DNA of 64,000 bases from positions 1 to 64,000 of the forward strand of contig NZ_VANI01000009.1 of NCBI RefSeq assembly GCF_005771435.1. Direction: 5' to 3'. The notes under the pieces were generated by a model that did no database searches, was not told the origin of the DNA, and saw nothing but the letters and a program-made list of their open reading frames with translations. Both the position numbers and the translations under genes were made by a program. Source of the stretch: Microbulbifer harenosus. Lineage in GTDB: Bacteria > Pseudomonadota > Gammaproteobacteria > Pseudomonadales > Cellvibrionaceae. This document shows positions 29,291-37,642 of the stretch, piece by piece. Position 1 is the first letter of the stretch, and every line of letters starts with the position of its first letter.

Positions 29291-30228
29291 GTGAGACTTA
29301 TCTGATCGACGCCTCGGTCTATATCTTCCGCTACTATTTTGCCCTACCTCCCAACTGGGTAAGCCGCTCCGGTTACAGTACCGAGGCGGTGTATGGATTC
29401 AGTAACTTCCTGTTGGATGTCTTGTCCCGCGATCCCGGACACATCGCCTGTGCCTTTGATGAGTCCCTCGGCAACTGCTTCCGCAACGACATTTATCCGG
29501 ATTACAAGAGCAGCCGCGCACTGCCGGATGAGGCCCTGGCATATCAGCTGGCGGCCTGCCGTGAGATGGCGGAAGCGCTGGGGATCGCAAGTTTTGCCAG
29601 CGAACGCTTTGAGGCGGACGATATTCTGGCGACATTGACCCGAATGTGCGCGGCGGACGACCGTGCGCCGGTGGTACTCACCCGCGACAAGGATCTGGGG
29701 CAGCTGCTGGACTGTGGCGCCGCCAGCCTGTGGGATTTCGCCGCAAACGAGATTCTGGACCGGGAGAGTATCCGGCAGAAATTTGGCGTGGAGCCACGGC
29801 AGATACCCGACTATCTCGCGCTGGTGGGCGACAACATCGACGATATTCCCGGTGTGCCCGGGATCGGAGCCAAGACCGCAGCGCGTTTGCTGGCGGCGTT
29901 TGCCGACGTGGAAGCCCTGATCGCCAATGTGGCGCAGATCGCCAGTCTCAAACTGCGCGGGGCGAAATCCATCGCAGAAAAAATTACCAGCCATTCCCGA
30001 CAGATCCGCATGGCACGGCAACTGGCGCAGCTGGAATATGAGGTTCCTCTCGCGATTGAGGTTGATAGCCTGGCTCGCAAAGCCGTGGAGCCGGAGTTTG
30101 CCATCGCGCTCGCGGAGGAATTCGGCATTGGCGGTCTCGCCAACAAAATCCGCCGCACGCTGGACAACCGCGCGCATTCCGATGATGCAAATTCAGCGCG
30201 CGAACATATGGAGTCCGTAATTTCATGA
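29287..30228 (+). CDS. 5'-3' exonuclease (ExoIX/FEN-like)
   Basis: 313 aa from GTG 29287. Related to the 5'-nuclease domain of DNA polymerase I and to ExoIX (Xni): YLIDASVYIFRYYFALP with the first metal Asp, ACAFDESLGNCFRNDIYPDYKSSR, EADDILATLT, LTRDKDLGQLLD, and the H3TH motif GDNIDDIPGVPGIGAKTAARLL. Cuts 5' flaps during repair. Coupled with both neighbours (GTGA with epmC, ATGA with pdxB). Confidence 0.92.
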   Translation: MSETYLIDASVYIFRYYFALPPNWVSRSGYSTEAVYGFSNFLLDVLSRDPGHIACAFDESLGNCFRNDIYPDYKSSRALPDEALAYQLAACREMAEALGIASFASERFEADDILATLTRMCAADDRAPVVLTRDKDLGQLLDCGAASLWDFAANEILDRESIRQKFGVEPRQIPDYLALVGDNIDDIPGVPGIGAKTAARLLAAFADVEALIANVAQIASLKLRGAKSIAEKITSHSRQIRMARQLAQLEYEVPLAIEVDSLARKAVEPEFAIALAEEFGIGGLANKIRRTLDNRAHSDDANSAREHMESVIS

Positions 30229-31355
30229 AAAGCAACGGGAATGCAAATCCGCAGCTCAACATCGTCGCCGATGAGAATATCCCGGGGTTGGAAACCTGGT
30301 TCGGAAATCTGGGCGCAATTACCAGAATCCCCGGACGCACTATGTCGCAGACGCAGCTGAAAGACGCCGATGTGTTGCTGGTGCGCTCGGTCACCGAAGT
30401 GAACCAGTCTTTGCTGGAGGGCACCCCGGTGCGCTTCGTGGGCAGTTGCACCATCGGTACCGACCATCTGGATACTGCGTGGCTGGAGGCACAGGGAATT
30501 GCCTGGAGTGCCGCACCCGGTTGCAATGCCAATTCGGTGGTCGAATACGTATTCTGTGCGCTTGCTGCGCTGAACGTTGACTGGCGCGGGCGCAGTTTCG
30601 GTATCGTCGGTTGTGGCAATGTGGGTGGTCTGTTGCAGAAAAAGCTCCACGCACTTCAGGTCCCGTGCAAGGTTTACGATCCCTGGCTAACCGAAAATCC
30701 CGACAGCAGCGATCTGAAATCTGTATTGCAGCAGGACATTGTCTGCCTGCACGCGCCGCTGGTAAAAGACGGTCCGCATCCGAGCCTGCACATGATTGAC
30801 ACCGCGGCTCTCGCTGCGATCAGACCTGGTACCGTGTTGATCAGTGCCGGGCGCGGCGCTGTCATCGACAATGCGGCACTGCTTGAGCGTCTCCGGGGTA
30901 AGCCCGACATCACCACCGTGCTGGATGTTTGGGAAAACGAACCGGATATCCGCACCGACCTGCTGGCAAAGGTGGATCTCGGCAGCCCGCATATCGCCGG
31001 TTACAGCCACGATGGCAAACTCGCCGGCACCCGTATGATTCGCGATGCGCTCAACCGCGTGCTGGGATGGCCGGAAGTGGCGCAGCCGGGCACCGATGCG
31101 AAAACGAAGCTGCCGGTTGTCAGCGAGCAGTCCGGCTTTGCCGCCATTCGTGAGCTGCTGCTCAACATCTACGACCCGAGAGAGGATGACCGCCGACTGC
31201 GGGACGCCGCAGCCGGCGAGCAACCCATGGTGAGGTCCTTCGACCTGCTGCGCAAGCACTACCCACAGCGCCTTGAGCTTTCCCATTTCAAGGTACAGGC
31301 ACCAGGCCTGGATGATGCCGCGCGCAAGCAGCTGGCTATTCTCGGGCTCAACTAA
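30225..31355 (+). CDS. pdxB: Erythronate-4-phosphate dehydrogenase
   Basis: 376 aa, NAD-dependent D-2-hydroxyacid dehydrogenase of pyridoxal-phosphate synthesis. NAD motif GIVGCGNVGGLLQKKL, catalytic Arg in ISAGRGAVIDN, Glu in VWENEPDI and His in GSPHIAGYSHDGK. The C-terminal PdxB dimerisation domain is present. Start ATG overlaps the nuclease stop (ATGA). It oxidises 4-phosphoerythronate in the DXP-dependent route. Confidence 0.97.
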   Translation: MKSNGNANPQLNIVADENIPGLETWFGNLGAITRIPGRTMSQTQLKDADVLLVRSVTEVNQSLLEGTPVRFVGSCTIGTDHLDTAWLEAQGIAWSAAPGCNANSVVEYVFCALAALNVDWRGRSFGIVGCGNVGGLLQKKLHALQVPCKVYDPWLTENPDSSDLKSVLQQDIVCLHAPLVKDGPHPSLHMIDTAALAAIRPGTVLISAGRGAVIDNAALLERLRGKPDITTVLDVWENEPDIRTDLLAKVDLGSPHIAGYSHDGKLAGTRMIRDALNRVLGWPEVAQPGTDAKTKLPVVSEQSGFAAIRELLLNIYDPREDDRRLRDAAAGEQPMVRSFDLLRKHYPQRLELSHFKVQAPGLDDAARKQLAILGLN

Positions 31356-31370
31356 CGATCAGGTCGAACC

Positions 31371-32564
31371 GTGAAACTGAAAAAACTCGGACTTGTCATC
31401 AACCCATGGGCCGGCATCGGCGGTCCCGCCGGCCTGAAGGGCAGCGATGGAGCCGATACCGTCGAGCGCGCATTGGCAGCGGGCATCCAGCCCCAGTCGC
31501 ACAAGCGCGTGGCCATCGCGCTGGAAGCGCTAAAACCTTTCAGCCCACAACTTGAGCTAGTGACCTTCGCCGGCGATATGGGCGAAAACCTCGCCCGTGA
31601 ACTGGGTTTCCAGGTAGTCGTTGTGGGGGCCGCACGGCATGCGCGCTCGACACCGGAAGACAGCGAGGCCGCCGCGCGCACCATCCGCGACGCCGGTGCC
31701 GACCTGATCGTTTTCGCCGGTGGCGATGGCACGGCCCGCAATATGGTCAACGCCCTTGGCGACAGCTTCCCGGTACTCGGCATTCCTGCCGGAGTCAAAA
31801 TGCACTCCGCGTGTTTTGCTATTTCTCCCAGAGCGGGGGGCGAGGTATTGCGACGGCTGATGGCGGGGGAACTGGTGGATCTGCACCAGCGGGAAGTGCG
31901 CGATATCGACGAGAACTCCTTCCGCGAGGGACGTGTCAGCACACGTTACTACGGTGAGTTGCTGGTGCCGGAAGAGGGGCATTTCCTGCAGGCAGTAAAA
32001 AACGCCGGGCGTGAGGTAGAAGAACTGGCGGTGGCCGATATCGCCGCGCAAGTGGTGGAGGAAATCCATCATCTCGACCCGGAGACGCTCTACATCGTCG
32101 GCCCCGGCTCCACCACGCTCGCGGTGCTTTCCGAACTGGGGGAGGACGGCACCTTGTTGGGGGTGGACCTGTGGTGCGACGGCAATCTGCTGGCTGCCGA
32201 CGTGAGTGCGCCACAGATCGAGGAGGCCATCGCCTCACACCGTGCAACGCAACCCGATCTCCCGGTCAGAATCATTCTTACTGCCATCGGCGGCCAGGGC
32301 CATCTCATCGGCCGCGGCAATCAGCAATTGAGCCCGAAGGTATTGCGCGCAGTGGGGCGAGAGAATCTGATAGTGATTGCCACCAAAACCAAAATCACCG
32401 AACTGGGCGGGCGCCCATTGCTGATCGACAGCGGCGAGCCATCACTGGATGAAGCCTGGAGCGGCTTTGTGCGGGTGATTACCGGCTACCGCGATGAAAT
32501 CCTTTACCCGCTGTCTGGCGATGGCAGCGGTGAAGTTCCGGCAGCACAGAGCACAAGCGAGTAA
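31371..32564 (+). CDS. ATP-NAD kinase family protein (AcoX-like)
   Basis: 397 aa with a GTG start. NAD kinase signature GGDGT in VFAGGDGTARNMVNAL, LGLVINPWAGIGGPAGLKGSDG at the N-terminus and VLGIPAGVKMHSACFA. This larger branch (COG3199/AcoX) is separate from housekeeping NadK and its substrate is uncertain. Third gene of the tight epmC-nuclease-pdxB run, 15 bp after pdxB. Confidence 0.88.
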   Translation: MKLKKLGLVINPWAGIGGPAGLKGSDGADTVERALAAGIQPQSHKRVAIALEALKPFSPQLELVTFAGDMGENLARELGFQVVVVGAARHARSTPEDSEAAARTIRDAGADLIVFAGGDGTARNMVNALGDSFPVLGIPAGVKMHSACFAISPRAGGEVLRRLMAGELVDLHQREVRDIDENSFREGRVSTRYYGELLVPEEGHFLQAVKNAGREVEELAVADIAAQVVEEIHHLDPETLYIVGPGSTTLAVLSELGEDGTLLGVDLWCDGNLLAADVSAPQIEEAIASHRATQPDLPVRIILTAIGGQGHLIGRGNQQLSPKVLRAVGRENLIVIATKTKITELGGRPLLIDSGEPSLDEAWSGFVRVITGYRDEILYPLSGDGSGEVPAAQSTSE

Positions 32565-33503
32565 ATGATGGATTGGGAATCTTTGTTGCGGGTTGTGCGC
32601 GGCAAACTGGAAGAAAAAAAGTCGGACAGCCGCCGCCTGTTTCACGGTCGTGGGCGCTGTTATACGGGCTTCGAGAGCATTTGTGTAGACAGTTATCGCC
32701 CTGCAATACTGGTAACGCTGTTTGATGCCTATGACGGTGAAGACGCGCTGGTAGCATCGCTGTGGGCGCTGGCGGAGCCATTTGGTTACACCGGTGTTGC
32801 GGTGCAGCGGCGCTATGAACGCGGTGCGCCCATCGTGTGGCAGGCCGGCACGCCGGTGGAATCACCGGTAGCGAGGCGTGGCGATCTTGAGATTCCACTG
32901 ACTTTTGATCGCCAGAATGTTGGTTTCTTTCTCGACATCGAACCCGGACGCCGCTGGCTGGAGCAGCAGGTGCAGGAGAAGGCGGGGCAGGTCGAGAACC
33001 TGAAATTGCTCAACTTGTTTGCATTCACCTGCGCATTTTCGGTGGTGGCGCGCGCTGCCGGTGAGTTAGGGGTGCTTAATGTGGACCTCAACAAGGGTGT
33101 GCTTAGACGTGGGGAGGCCAATCACCGTGCGAATGGGTTGCCGTTGAAGGGCATCAGTTTTCTGGCGAAGGATGCACTGCGGGATTTCCGCAGTTATGAC
33201 CGTCGGGGGCCTTTCCAACTTGCGGTTGTGGATCCGCCCACATTTCAGAAAGGCAGTTTCGATGTGGGAGAGAATTACGCTCGGATGCTAAAGCTGTTGC
33301 CGGCCTGCCTGGCGGATGAAGCGGATTTGCTGCTGGTGGTGAACTCGCCCCGGATCAGTGAGGCTGAATTCCGTGCACTAATCAGCTCTGCAAATCCAGG
33401 CTATGCGGTAATTGAACGGTTACCGCAGAATCCTGACTTTCCGGATAGTGATCCGGATGCGGCGCTAAAGATGCTGCATGTGAGGTATTGTCGAAGCGCT
33501 TAG
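32565..33503 (+). CDS. Class I SAM-dependent methyltransferase (RlmI-like)
   Basis: 312 aa. Motif I NLFAFTCAFSVVARAAG, LNVDLNKGVLRRGEANH for motif II, and VVDPPTFQKG (DPPxF) for motif IV put it with the rRNA m5C methyltransferases such as RlmI. It lacks the usual N-terminal PUA domain, beginning instead with LRVVRGKLEEKKSDSRRLFHGRGRC. Probably a small-molecule or RNA methyltransferase. Starts one base after the kinase stop (TAAATG). Confidence 0.85.
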   Translation: MMDWESLLRVVRGKLEEKKSDSRRLFHGRGRCYTGFESICVDSYRPAILVTLFDAYDGEDALVASLWALAEPFGYTGVAVQRRYERGAPIVWQAGTPVESPVARRGDLEIPLTFDRQNVGFFLDIEPGRRWLEQQVQEKAGQVENLKLLNLFAFTCAFSVVARAAGELGVLNVDLNKGVLRRGEANHRANGLPLKGISFLAKDALRDFRSYDRRGPFQLAVVDPPTFQKGSFDVGENYARMLKLLPACLADEADLLLVVNSPRISEAEFRALISSANPGYAVIERLPQNPDFPDSDPDAALKMLHVRYCRSA

Positions 33504-33523
33504 CGCTACGAAGCCATGTTCTT

Positions 33524-33661
33524 GAATCGAAGGTGGAGTGCCGGGTACGGGTTTTCAGGATCGTCGGCAACAGGGATGTTGCCGACGAAGCGTACAGGGA
33601 TGTATTTAAGGGGGGCGCCTAGCCCGGTCCTGAAAACCCGTACCCGGTGCTTTGCCGCCAC
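33524..33661 (+). repeat. Long-stem palindromic repeat, family A, copy 2
   Basis: Lead gaatcgaaggtgg, left arm ccgggtacgggttttcagga (33541-33560), inner hairpin gtcggcaacagg / gttgccgac, core agcgtacagggatgtattta, filler aggggggcgcctagcccggt, and right arm tcctgaaaacccgtacccgg (33628-33647), a perfect 20-bp inverted repeat. Between the convergent methyltransferase and a minus-strand gene, so it may also work as a terminator. Confidence 0.92.
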
Positions 33662-33690
33662 ATAAGGCGACTACGAAGTTCCACTGGAAT

Positions 33691-34086
33691 CTAGCTCTGA
33701 AGTTGAGCCATCAGCCCCACCATCAACTCCTCGAGCTGAGGCGAAGATCCTCCGCGCACAACTTGATCCAGCTTCTCAGCGTTGCTGATCCCATCCTCCC
33801 CGCGACTCACCAGCACCAGAAAACTCCGGTGAGACAATGTCGCATCCTCGATCGCTTCCTGGCGCACCAACTGCAAAAAATGGATATAACCGCACTGCTT
33901 GAGCCAGGTCATCGCACCCAGGCAGGCGAGATGGCGGGGCGAGTGAAGGCCGAATTCGTCCGGGGTGTCGGGACCGGCGATGTCTTCCACATAGATCGTG
34001 GCCGGGGCCGGAAACTGCTGGAACAGTGCCAACAGAATCCGCCCCGCATCGCGGTAAAAATCGTGAATATGCAGATCGTCCAACAT
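33691..34086 (-). CDS. Conserved hypothetical protein, downstream of alaA
   Basis: 131 aa, soluble. IHDFYRDAGRILLALFQQFPAPATIYVEDIAGPDTPDEFGLHSPRH near the N-terminus, then a helical part (CLGAMTWLKQCGYIHFLQLVRQEAIEDATL). I recall similar proteins in Pseudomonas-like genomes but no domain name. Eighteen bases downstream of alaA on the same strand, so probably in its transcript. Confidence 0.8.
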   Translation of the reverse strand: MLDDLHIHDFYRDAGRILLALFQQFPAPATIYVEDIAGPDTPDEFGLHSPRHLACLGAMTWLKQCGYIHFLQLVRQEAIEDATLSHRSFLVLVSRGEDGISNAEKLDQVVRGGSSPQLEELMVGLMAQLQS

Positions 34087-34103
34087 TGATCGCTTACAGC
34101 TTA

Positions 34104-35318
34104 TTAACCAGTGTAACGCTCAAGGAAACTGCCCAAACGCTCAATCGCATGGGAAAGATCATCCACCCGCGGCAGGAACACAATCCGCAGATGGTCCGGC
34201 GCATCCCAGTGGAAAGCACTGCCCTGCACCAGCAGGATTTTTTCCTGGCGCAGAAAATCGAGCACGAACTTCTCGTCGTTCTCAATCTTGTGACGGTCCA
34301 GATCAATGCGCGGGAACATATAAATCGCCCCCTGGGGCTTCACGCAGCTGACGCCGGGAATATCGTTCAGCATCTGCCACGCCAAATCCCGCTGTTCGCG
34401 CAGGCGGCCACCGGGTAGCACCAGATCCTTGATACTCTGGTAGCCGCCTAAGGCGGTCTGCACCGCGAACATTGCCGGTACGTTGCCGCACAGGCGCATG
34501 GACGACAGGATATCCATGCCCTCAATAAACCCGCGCGCGCGCTGCTTGGCGCCACTCACGATCATCCAGCCGGAGCGGAAACCAGCCAGGCGGTAAGACT
34601 TGGAGAGGCCGTTGAAAGTCAGGCACAGCACATCGTGGGCCAGAGTGCCCATCGGGGTGAACTCAGCGTCGTCATACAGGATCTTGCTATAAATCTCGTC
34701 GGCAAAAATGACCAGATTATGTTGCTGCGCAACCTCTACAATTTGCTCCAGCAGGGCCTTCGGGTACACCGCGCCAGTGGGGTTGTTCGGGTTGATCACC
34801 ACAATACCGCGGGTGCGGGGAGTGATCTTGGATTTGATATCGTCAATATCCGGCAGCCAGCCCGCCTGCTCATCGCAGCGGTAGAGCACCGGCTTGGCAC
34901 CGGTCAGATTGGTAGCGGCCATCCACAGCGGGTAGTTAGGCATCGGCAACAGCATTTCGTCGCCGTTATTCAGCAGTGCCTGGGTGGACATGGAAATCAG
35001 CTCGGACACGCCATTGCCCAAATAGATATCGTCGATATCGACGCCCGGCACACCGAGGATCTGGCACTCGTGCATGATGGCCTTACGCGCCGCGAACAGC
35101 CCCTTGGATTCCACATAGCCCTGTGCCTGGGACAGGTTGTAGATCACGTCCTGCAGAATTTCGTCTGGCGCATTAAAACCGAATGGTGCCGGATTGCCGA
35201 TGTTCAGCTTCATGATCCGGTGGCCTTCTTCCTCCATGCGCGATGCCTGCTCCATGACCGGACCGCGGATTTCGTAGCAGACGCCGTGGAGTTTTTCCGA
35301 CTTGTGAATATCCTTCAT
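34104..35318 (-). CDS. alaA: Alanine transaminase AlaA
   Basis: 404 aa from ATG 35318 (MKDIHKSEKLHGVCYEIRGPV); the longer frame runs into a tandem repeat and is rejected. Fold type I aminotransferase: NIGNPAPFGFNAPDE, NNPTGAVYP, the PLP lysine in GLSKSYRLAGFRSGWM and the arginine near LRIVFLP for the substrate carboxylate. Length as in the Escherichia enzyme. Makes alanine from pyruvate and glutamate. Confidence 0.95.
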   Translation of the reverse strand: MKDIHKSEKLHGVCYEIRGPVMEQASRMEEEGHRIMKLNIGNPAPFGFNAPDEILQDVIYNLSQAQGYVESKGLFAARKAIMHECQILGVPGVDIDDIYLGNGVSELISMSTQALLNNGDEMLLPMPNYPLWMAATNLTGAKPVLYRCDEQAGWLPDIDDIKSKITPRTRGIVVINPNNPTGAVYPKALLEQIVEVAQQHNLVIFADEIYSKILYDDAEFTPMGTLAHDVLCLTFNGLSKSYRLAGFRSGWMIVSGAKQRARGFIEGMDILSSMRLCGNVPAMFAVQTALGGYQSIKDLVLPGGRLREQRDLAWQMLNDIPGVSCVKPQGAIYMFPRIDLDRHKIENDEKFVLDFLRQEKILLVQGSAFHWDAPDHLRIVFLPRVDDLSHAIERLGSFLERYTG

Positions 35319-35334
35319 TGCTGTGTACTTCGTA

Positions 35335-35388
35335 GAGTCCTCAACTGATAGAGAGCCTTCAACTGGTTTAGAGTCTCCAACTGATGTT
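35335..35388. repeat. Three degenerate 18-bp tandem repeats upstream of alaA
   Basis: Units gagtcctcaactgataga, gagccttcaactggttta, gagtctccaactgatgtt, with tCAACTGrt the common core. They lie 17-70 bp upstream of the alaA start, in its leader or promoter region. They could be operator sites (CAACTG / CAGTTG) or simple slippage products. Confidence 0.6.
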
Positions 35389-35581
35389 TTTGAAAGAGAG
35401 CCTGCGGGAGGCCATCTTGTGGGCAAATTTTTCCAACCTGCATCCGGCTTTCTTGTAGGCTTGCTATCGGTAGCGGGGCGGATCTGGCACCGTGGATAAT
35501 CGTGGTGCTGCTGCTAAGCGTTGGGCCGGGCAGGGTAGTGCCGCTGGATACTGACTTATCAGGCGAAAAAGGAACCACAGT

Positions 35582-35989
35582 ATGTCAAAAGAGAAAGACG
35601 ATAACTACTGGCGCGAGCGCCTGACTCCTGAAGAGTTTCGGGTTTGCCGGGAGGGCGGTACCGAGCGGCCATTTTCCGGTGAATATTGGGCTACCTTCGA
35701 GGACGGCCAGTACCGCTGTCGCTGTTGTGGTGAGGCGTTATTTGACTCGGAATCCAAGTTCGAGTCCGGTTGTGGATGGCCCAGCTTTGACGCAGAGGCC
35801 AGCGGCGGTGCGATTGAGGAGCGCCCGGATCACAGCTTCGGTATGCAGCGTACCGAGATCCTGTGTGCCAATTGCGGCTGTCACCTGGGACACGTGTTTC
35901 CCGACGGACCGACCGACACTGGGTTGCGCTATTGTGTTAATTCACTATCGGTAAAACTCGACCCCGGGCGGGAGGAGGGCGCTGACTGA
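35582..35989 (+). CDS. msrB: Peptide-methionine (R)-S-oxide reductase MsrB
   Basis: 135 aa. Two CxxC pairs for zinc (YRCRCCGEALF and LCANCGCHLGHVF), the family core ESGCGWPSFD and the catalytic cysteine in LRYCVNSLSV (Val where most have Ile). Cytosolic, reduces free and protein-bound methionine-R-sulfoxide. The extra Cys in CRCCG and GCHLG are unremarkable. Confidence 0.96.
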   Translation: MSKEKDDNYWRERLTPEEFRVCREGGTERPFSGEYWATFEDGQYRCRCCGEALFDSESKFESGCGWPSFDAEASGGAIEERPDHSFGMQRTEILCANCGCHLGHVFPDGPTDTGLRYCVNSLSVKLDPGREEGAD

Positions 35990-36036
35990 GTGCAAGCCGA
36001 AAAATGTGACTGCAAGGCACTGACCAGAGGGTATCC

Positions 36037-36798
36037 ATGATCCGATCCGCCCGAAAACGCCACTGGAGCCGGTGGCTGTACCGCGTTCAGTGGACGCTGC
36101 TTGCCATCATTGCCCTGGCGGTGGCGGCGGTGCGGCTCGGGTTGTTGCACTACCTGACCGCCTTTGAGGTGTTCAAGTATGCCGGATTGGCGGCAGTCGC
36201 CGTTGCGCTGGCGTCGATACTGGTATTTATCTGGGGGCTGGTCAAACGTCACCCCGAAGCCCGCAGCGCGGCTCTCTGGGCCACGATTCTGGGCGCGATA
36301 CCGGTGGCGATTCCGCTGTTCACAGTGGGGGAACACAACTTCCGCGCACCTCCCATCCATGATATCTCCACTGACCTGAAGAACCCGCCGGCGTTCGAGG
36401 CAGTCCTGTCTTTGCGCGGTCCGGGCGATAACCGCGCGGATTACGCGGGTGACGCGGTGGCCAGTCAACAGCGCAATTCGCCCCTCTATGAAGATATTCA
36501 GCCGCTGCTGCTTAATATGACCGTGGCCGAGGCCACGGAACTCGCCGCCTCCGTGGCGGAAGAACTCGGCTGGCGGGTGGTGGCGAAAAGCCCCAACAAA
36601 GGGCGTCTTGAAGCGGTGGCGCGCACCCCGGTGCTCGGCTTTACCGAGGATGTGGTGGTGCGGGTGAAAAAGGAGGGGCAGGGCGTAACAGTGGACATCC
36701 GGTCCGCTTCCCGCAGCAGGGCGGCGGATTTTGGCAGTAATGGCCAGCGTATTCGCACTTTCCTGAAGGAGATGACGAGCCGTGCAGAAGGGCGCTGA
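36037..36798 (+). CDS. DUF1499 membrane protein
   Basis: 253 aa. Three hydrophobic segments in the N-terminal half (VQWTLLAIIALAVAAVRLGLL, YAGLAAVAVALASILVFIWGL, ALWATILGAIPVAIPLF), then a DUF1499 domain with PPIHDISTDLKNPPAF and a C-terminal LNMTVAEATELAASVAEELGW .. EAVARTPVLGFTEDVVVRV. Function unknown. 48 bp after msrB and perhaps in the same transcript. Confidence 0.85.
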   Translation: MIRSARKRHWSRWLYRVQWTLLAIIALAVAAVRLGLLHYLTAFEVFKYAGLAAVAVALASILVFIWGLVKRHPEARSAALWATILGAIPVAIPLFTVGEHNFRAPPIHDISTDLKNPPAFEAVLSLRGPGDNRADYAGDAVASQQRNSPLYEDIQPLLLNMTVAEATELAASVAEELGWRVVAKSPNKGRLEAVARTPVLGFTEDVVVRVKKEGQGVTVDIRSASRSRAADFGSNGQRIRTFLKEMTSRAEGR

Positions 36799-36952
36799 AG
36801 AGAGGTGCTGATTCTCCCGGTACTTATCGTTTATTCCCTGGCGCGTTGATCTTCATCCGGTAGCTGCCTGCCGTTTGTCGCGCTTTGTGGCGGGGGTCCG
36901 GTAAGTGCCTGTATGCAAAGGAAAAATTCTTAAATTTTTTTTCATCCAAGTG

Positions 36953-36981
36953 TTGACAGCCCCCGGGGGTCTCCATAGAAT
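36953..36981 (+). promoter_or_regulatory. Promoter of the tRNA-Glu/Gly operon
   Basis: Consensus -35 TTGACA (36953-36958), 17-bp spacer, -10 TAGAAT (36976-36981), with a GC-rich discriminator (gcgcccc) just after, the sign of stringent control in stable-RNA promoters. The AT-rich stretch just upstream (aaaaattcttaaattttttttc) resembles an UP element. Confidence 0.9.
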
Positions 36982-37046
36982 GCGCCCCACTTCGACGCAG
37001 TACGCACTTGCCGAAACGCAGTGAGGAATGCCAAGAAGGTTTCTGG

Positions 37047-37122
37047 GTCCCCATCGTCTAGAGGCCTAGGACACCGCCCTTTCACGGCGGTAACAGGGGT
37101 TCGACTCCCCTTGGGGATGCCA
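37047..37122 (+). tRNA. tRNA-Glu (anticodon TTC), copy 1
   Basis: 76 nt with encoded CCA. Acceptor gtcccca / tggggat, anticodon stem ccgcc/ggcgg around ctTTCac, T arm aggggttcgactcccct. Identical to the copy at 37314. Confidence 0.98.
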
Positions 37123-37123
37123 C

Positions 37124-37199
37124 GCGGGAATAGCTCAGTTGGTAGAGCGCAACCTTGCCAAGGTTGAGGTCGCCGGTTCGAACCCGGTTTCCCGCTCCA
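37124..37199 (+). tRNA. tRNA-Gly (anticodon GCC), copy 1
   Basis: 76 nt with encoded CCA. Acceptor gcgggaa / ttcccgc, anticodon loop ttGCCaa, T arm ccggttcgaacccgg. One base after tRNA-Glu. Identical to the copy at 37430. Confidence 0.98.
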
Positions 37200-37313
37200 A
37201 ATTTTGCTCAGTCGTCCACTCTAGGGGCGTATGAGCTGACGGGACAGGTTCTGTTTTGTCACCCCGGTCTGACAGGCCGGCTGCTTTGAGTACCAAGTCA
37301 AGGCGAAGTTTCT

Positions 37314-37389
37314 GTCCCCATCGTCTAGAGGCCTAGGACACCGCCCTTTCACGGCGGTAACAGGGGTTCGACTCCCCTTGGGGATGCCA
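37314..37389 (+). tRNA. tRNA-Glu (anticodon TTC), copy 2
   Basis: Exact repeat of the first tRNA-Glu, 114 bp after copy 1 of tRNA-Gly. The spacers around the two copies differ, so the duplication is not a recent direct copy of the whole block, or the tRNA parts have been homogenised. Confidence 0.98.
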
Positions 37390-37429
37390 TTTTATCGGGG
37401 CTGCGCAAGCAGTTTCGATGACAAAAAAA

Positions 37430-37505
37430 GCGGGAATAGCTCAGTTGGTAGAGCGCAACCTTGCCAAGGTTGAGGTCGCCGGTTCGAACCCGGTTTCCCG
37501 CTCCA
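37430..37505 (+). tRNA. tRNA-Gly (anticodon GCC), copy 2
   Basis: Exact repeat of the first tRNA-Gly, 40 bp after the second tRNA-Glu. Last gene of the tRNA operon, followed by a terminator. Confidence 0.98.
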
Positions 37506-37510
37506 ATTTC

Positions 37511-37539
37511 AAAGCCGCTCAATGAGCGGCTTTTTTTTT
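37511..37539 (+). terminator. Terminator of the tRNA-Glu/Gly operon
   Basis: Stem agccgctca / tgagcggct with a tiny loop and nine T. Confidence 0.95.
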
Positions 37540-37642
37540 GCCAATGGACCGGGTCGTGCTGTCAGAGCACGGAAGTAGCGTCCCGCCGTTGCAATCTGCA
37601 GACCAAGGGCGTTGAATAACGCCACCCATTTAAGGAGGCACC

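Noticed and set aside
36840..37050. Possible small gene between the DUF1499 protein and the tRNA operon
   Set aside because: The region is explained by an AT-rich upstream element and a consensus promoter for the tRNAs; no coding signal.
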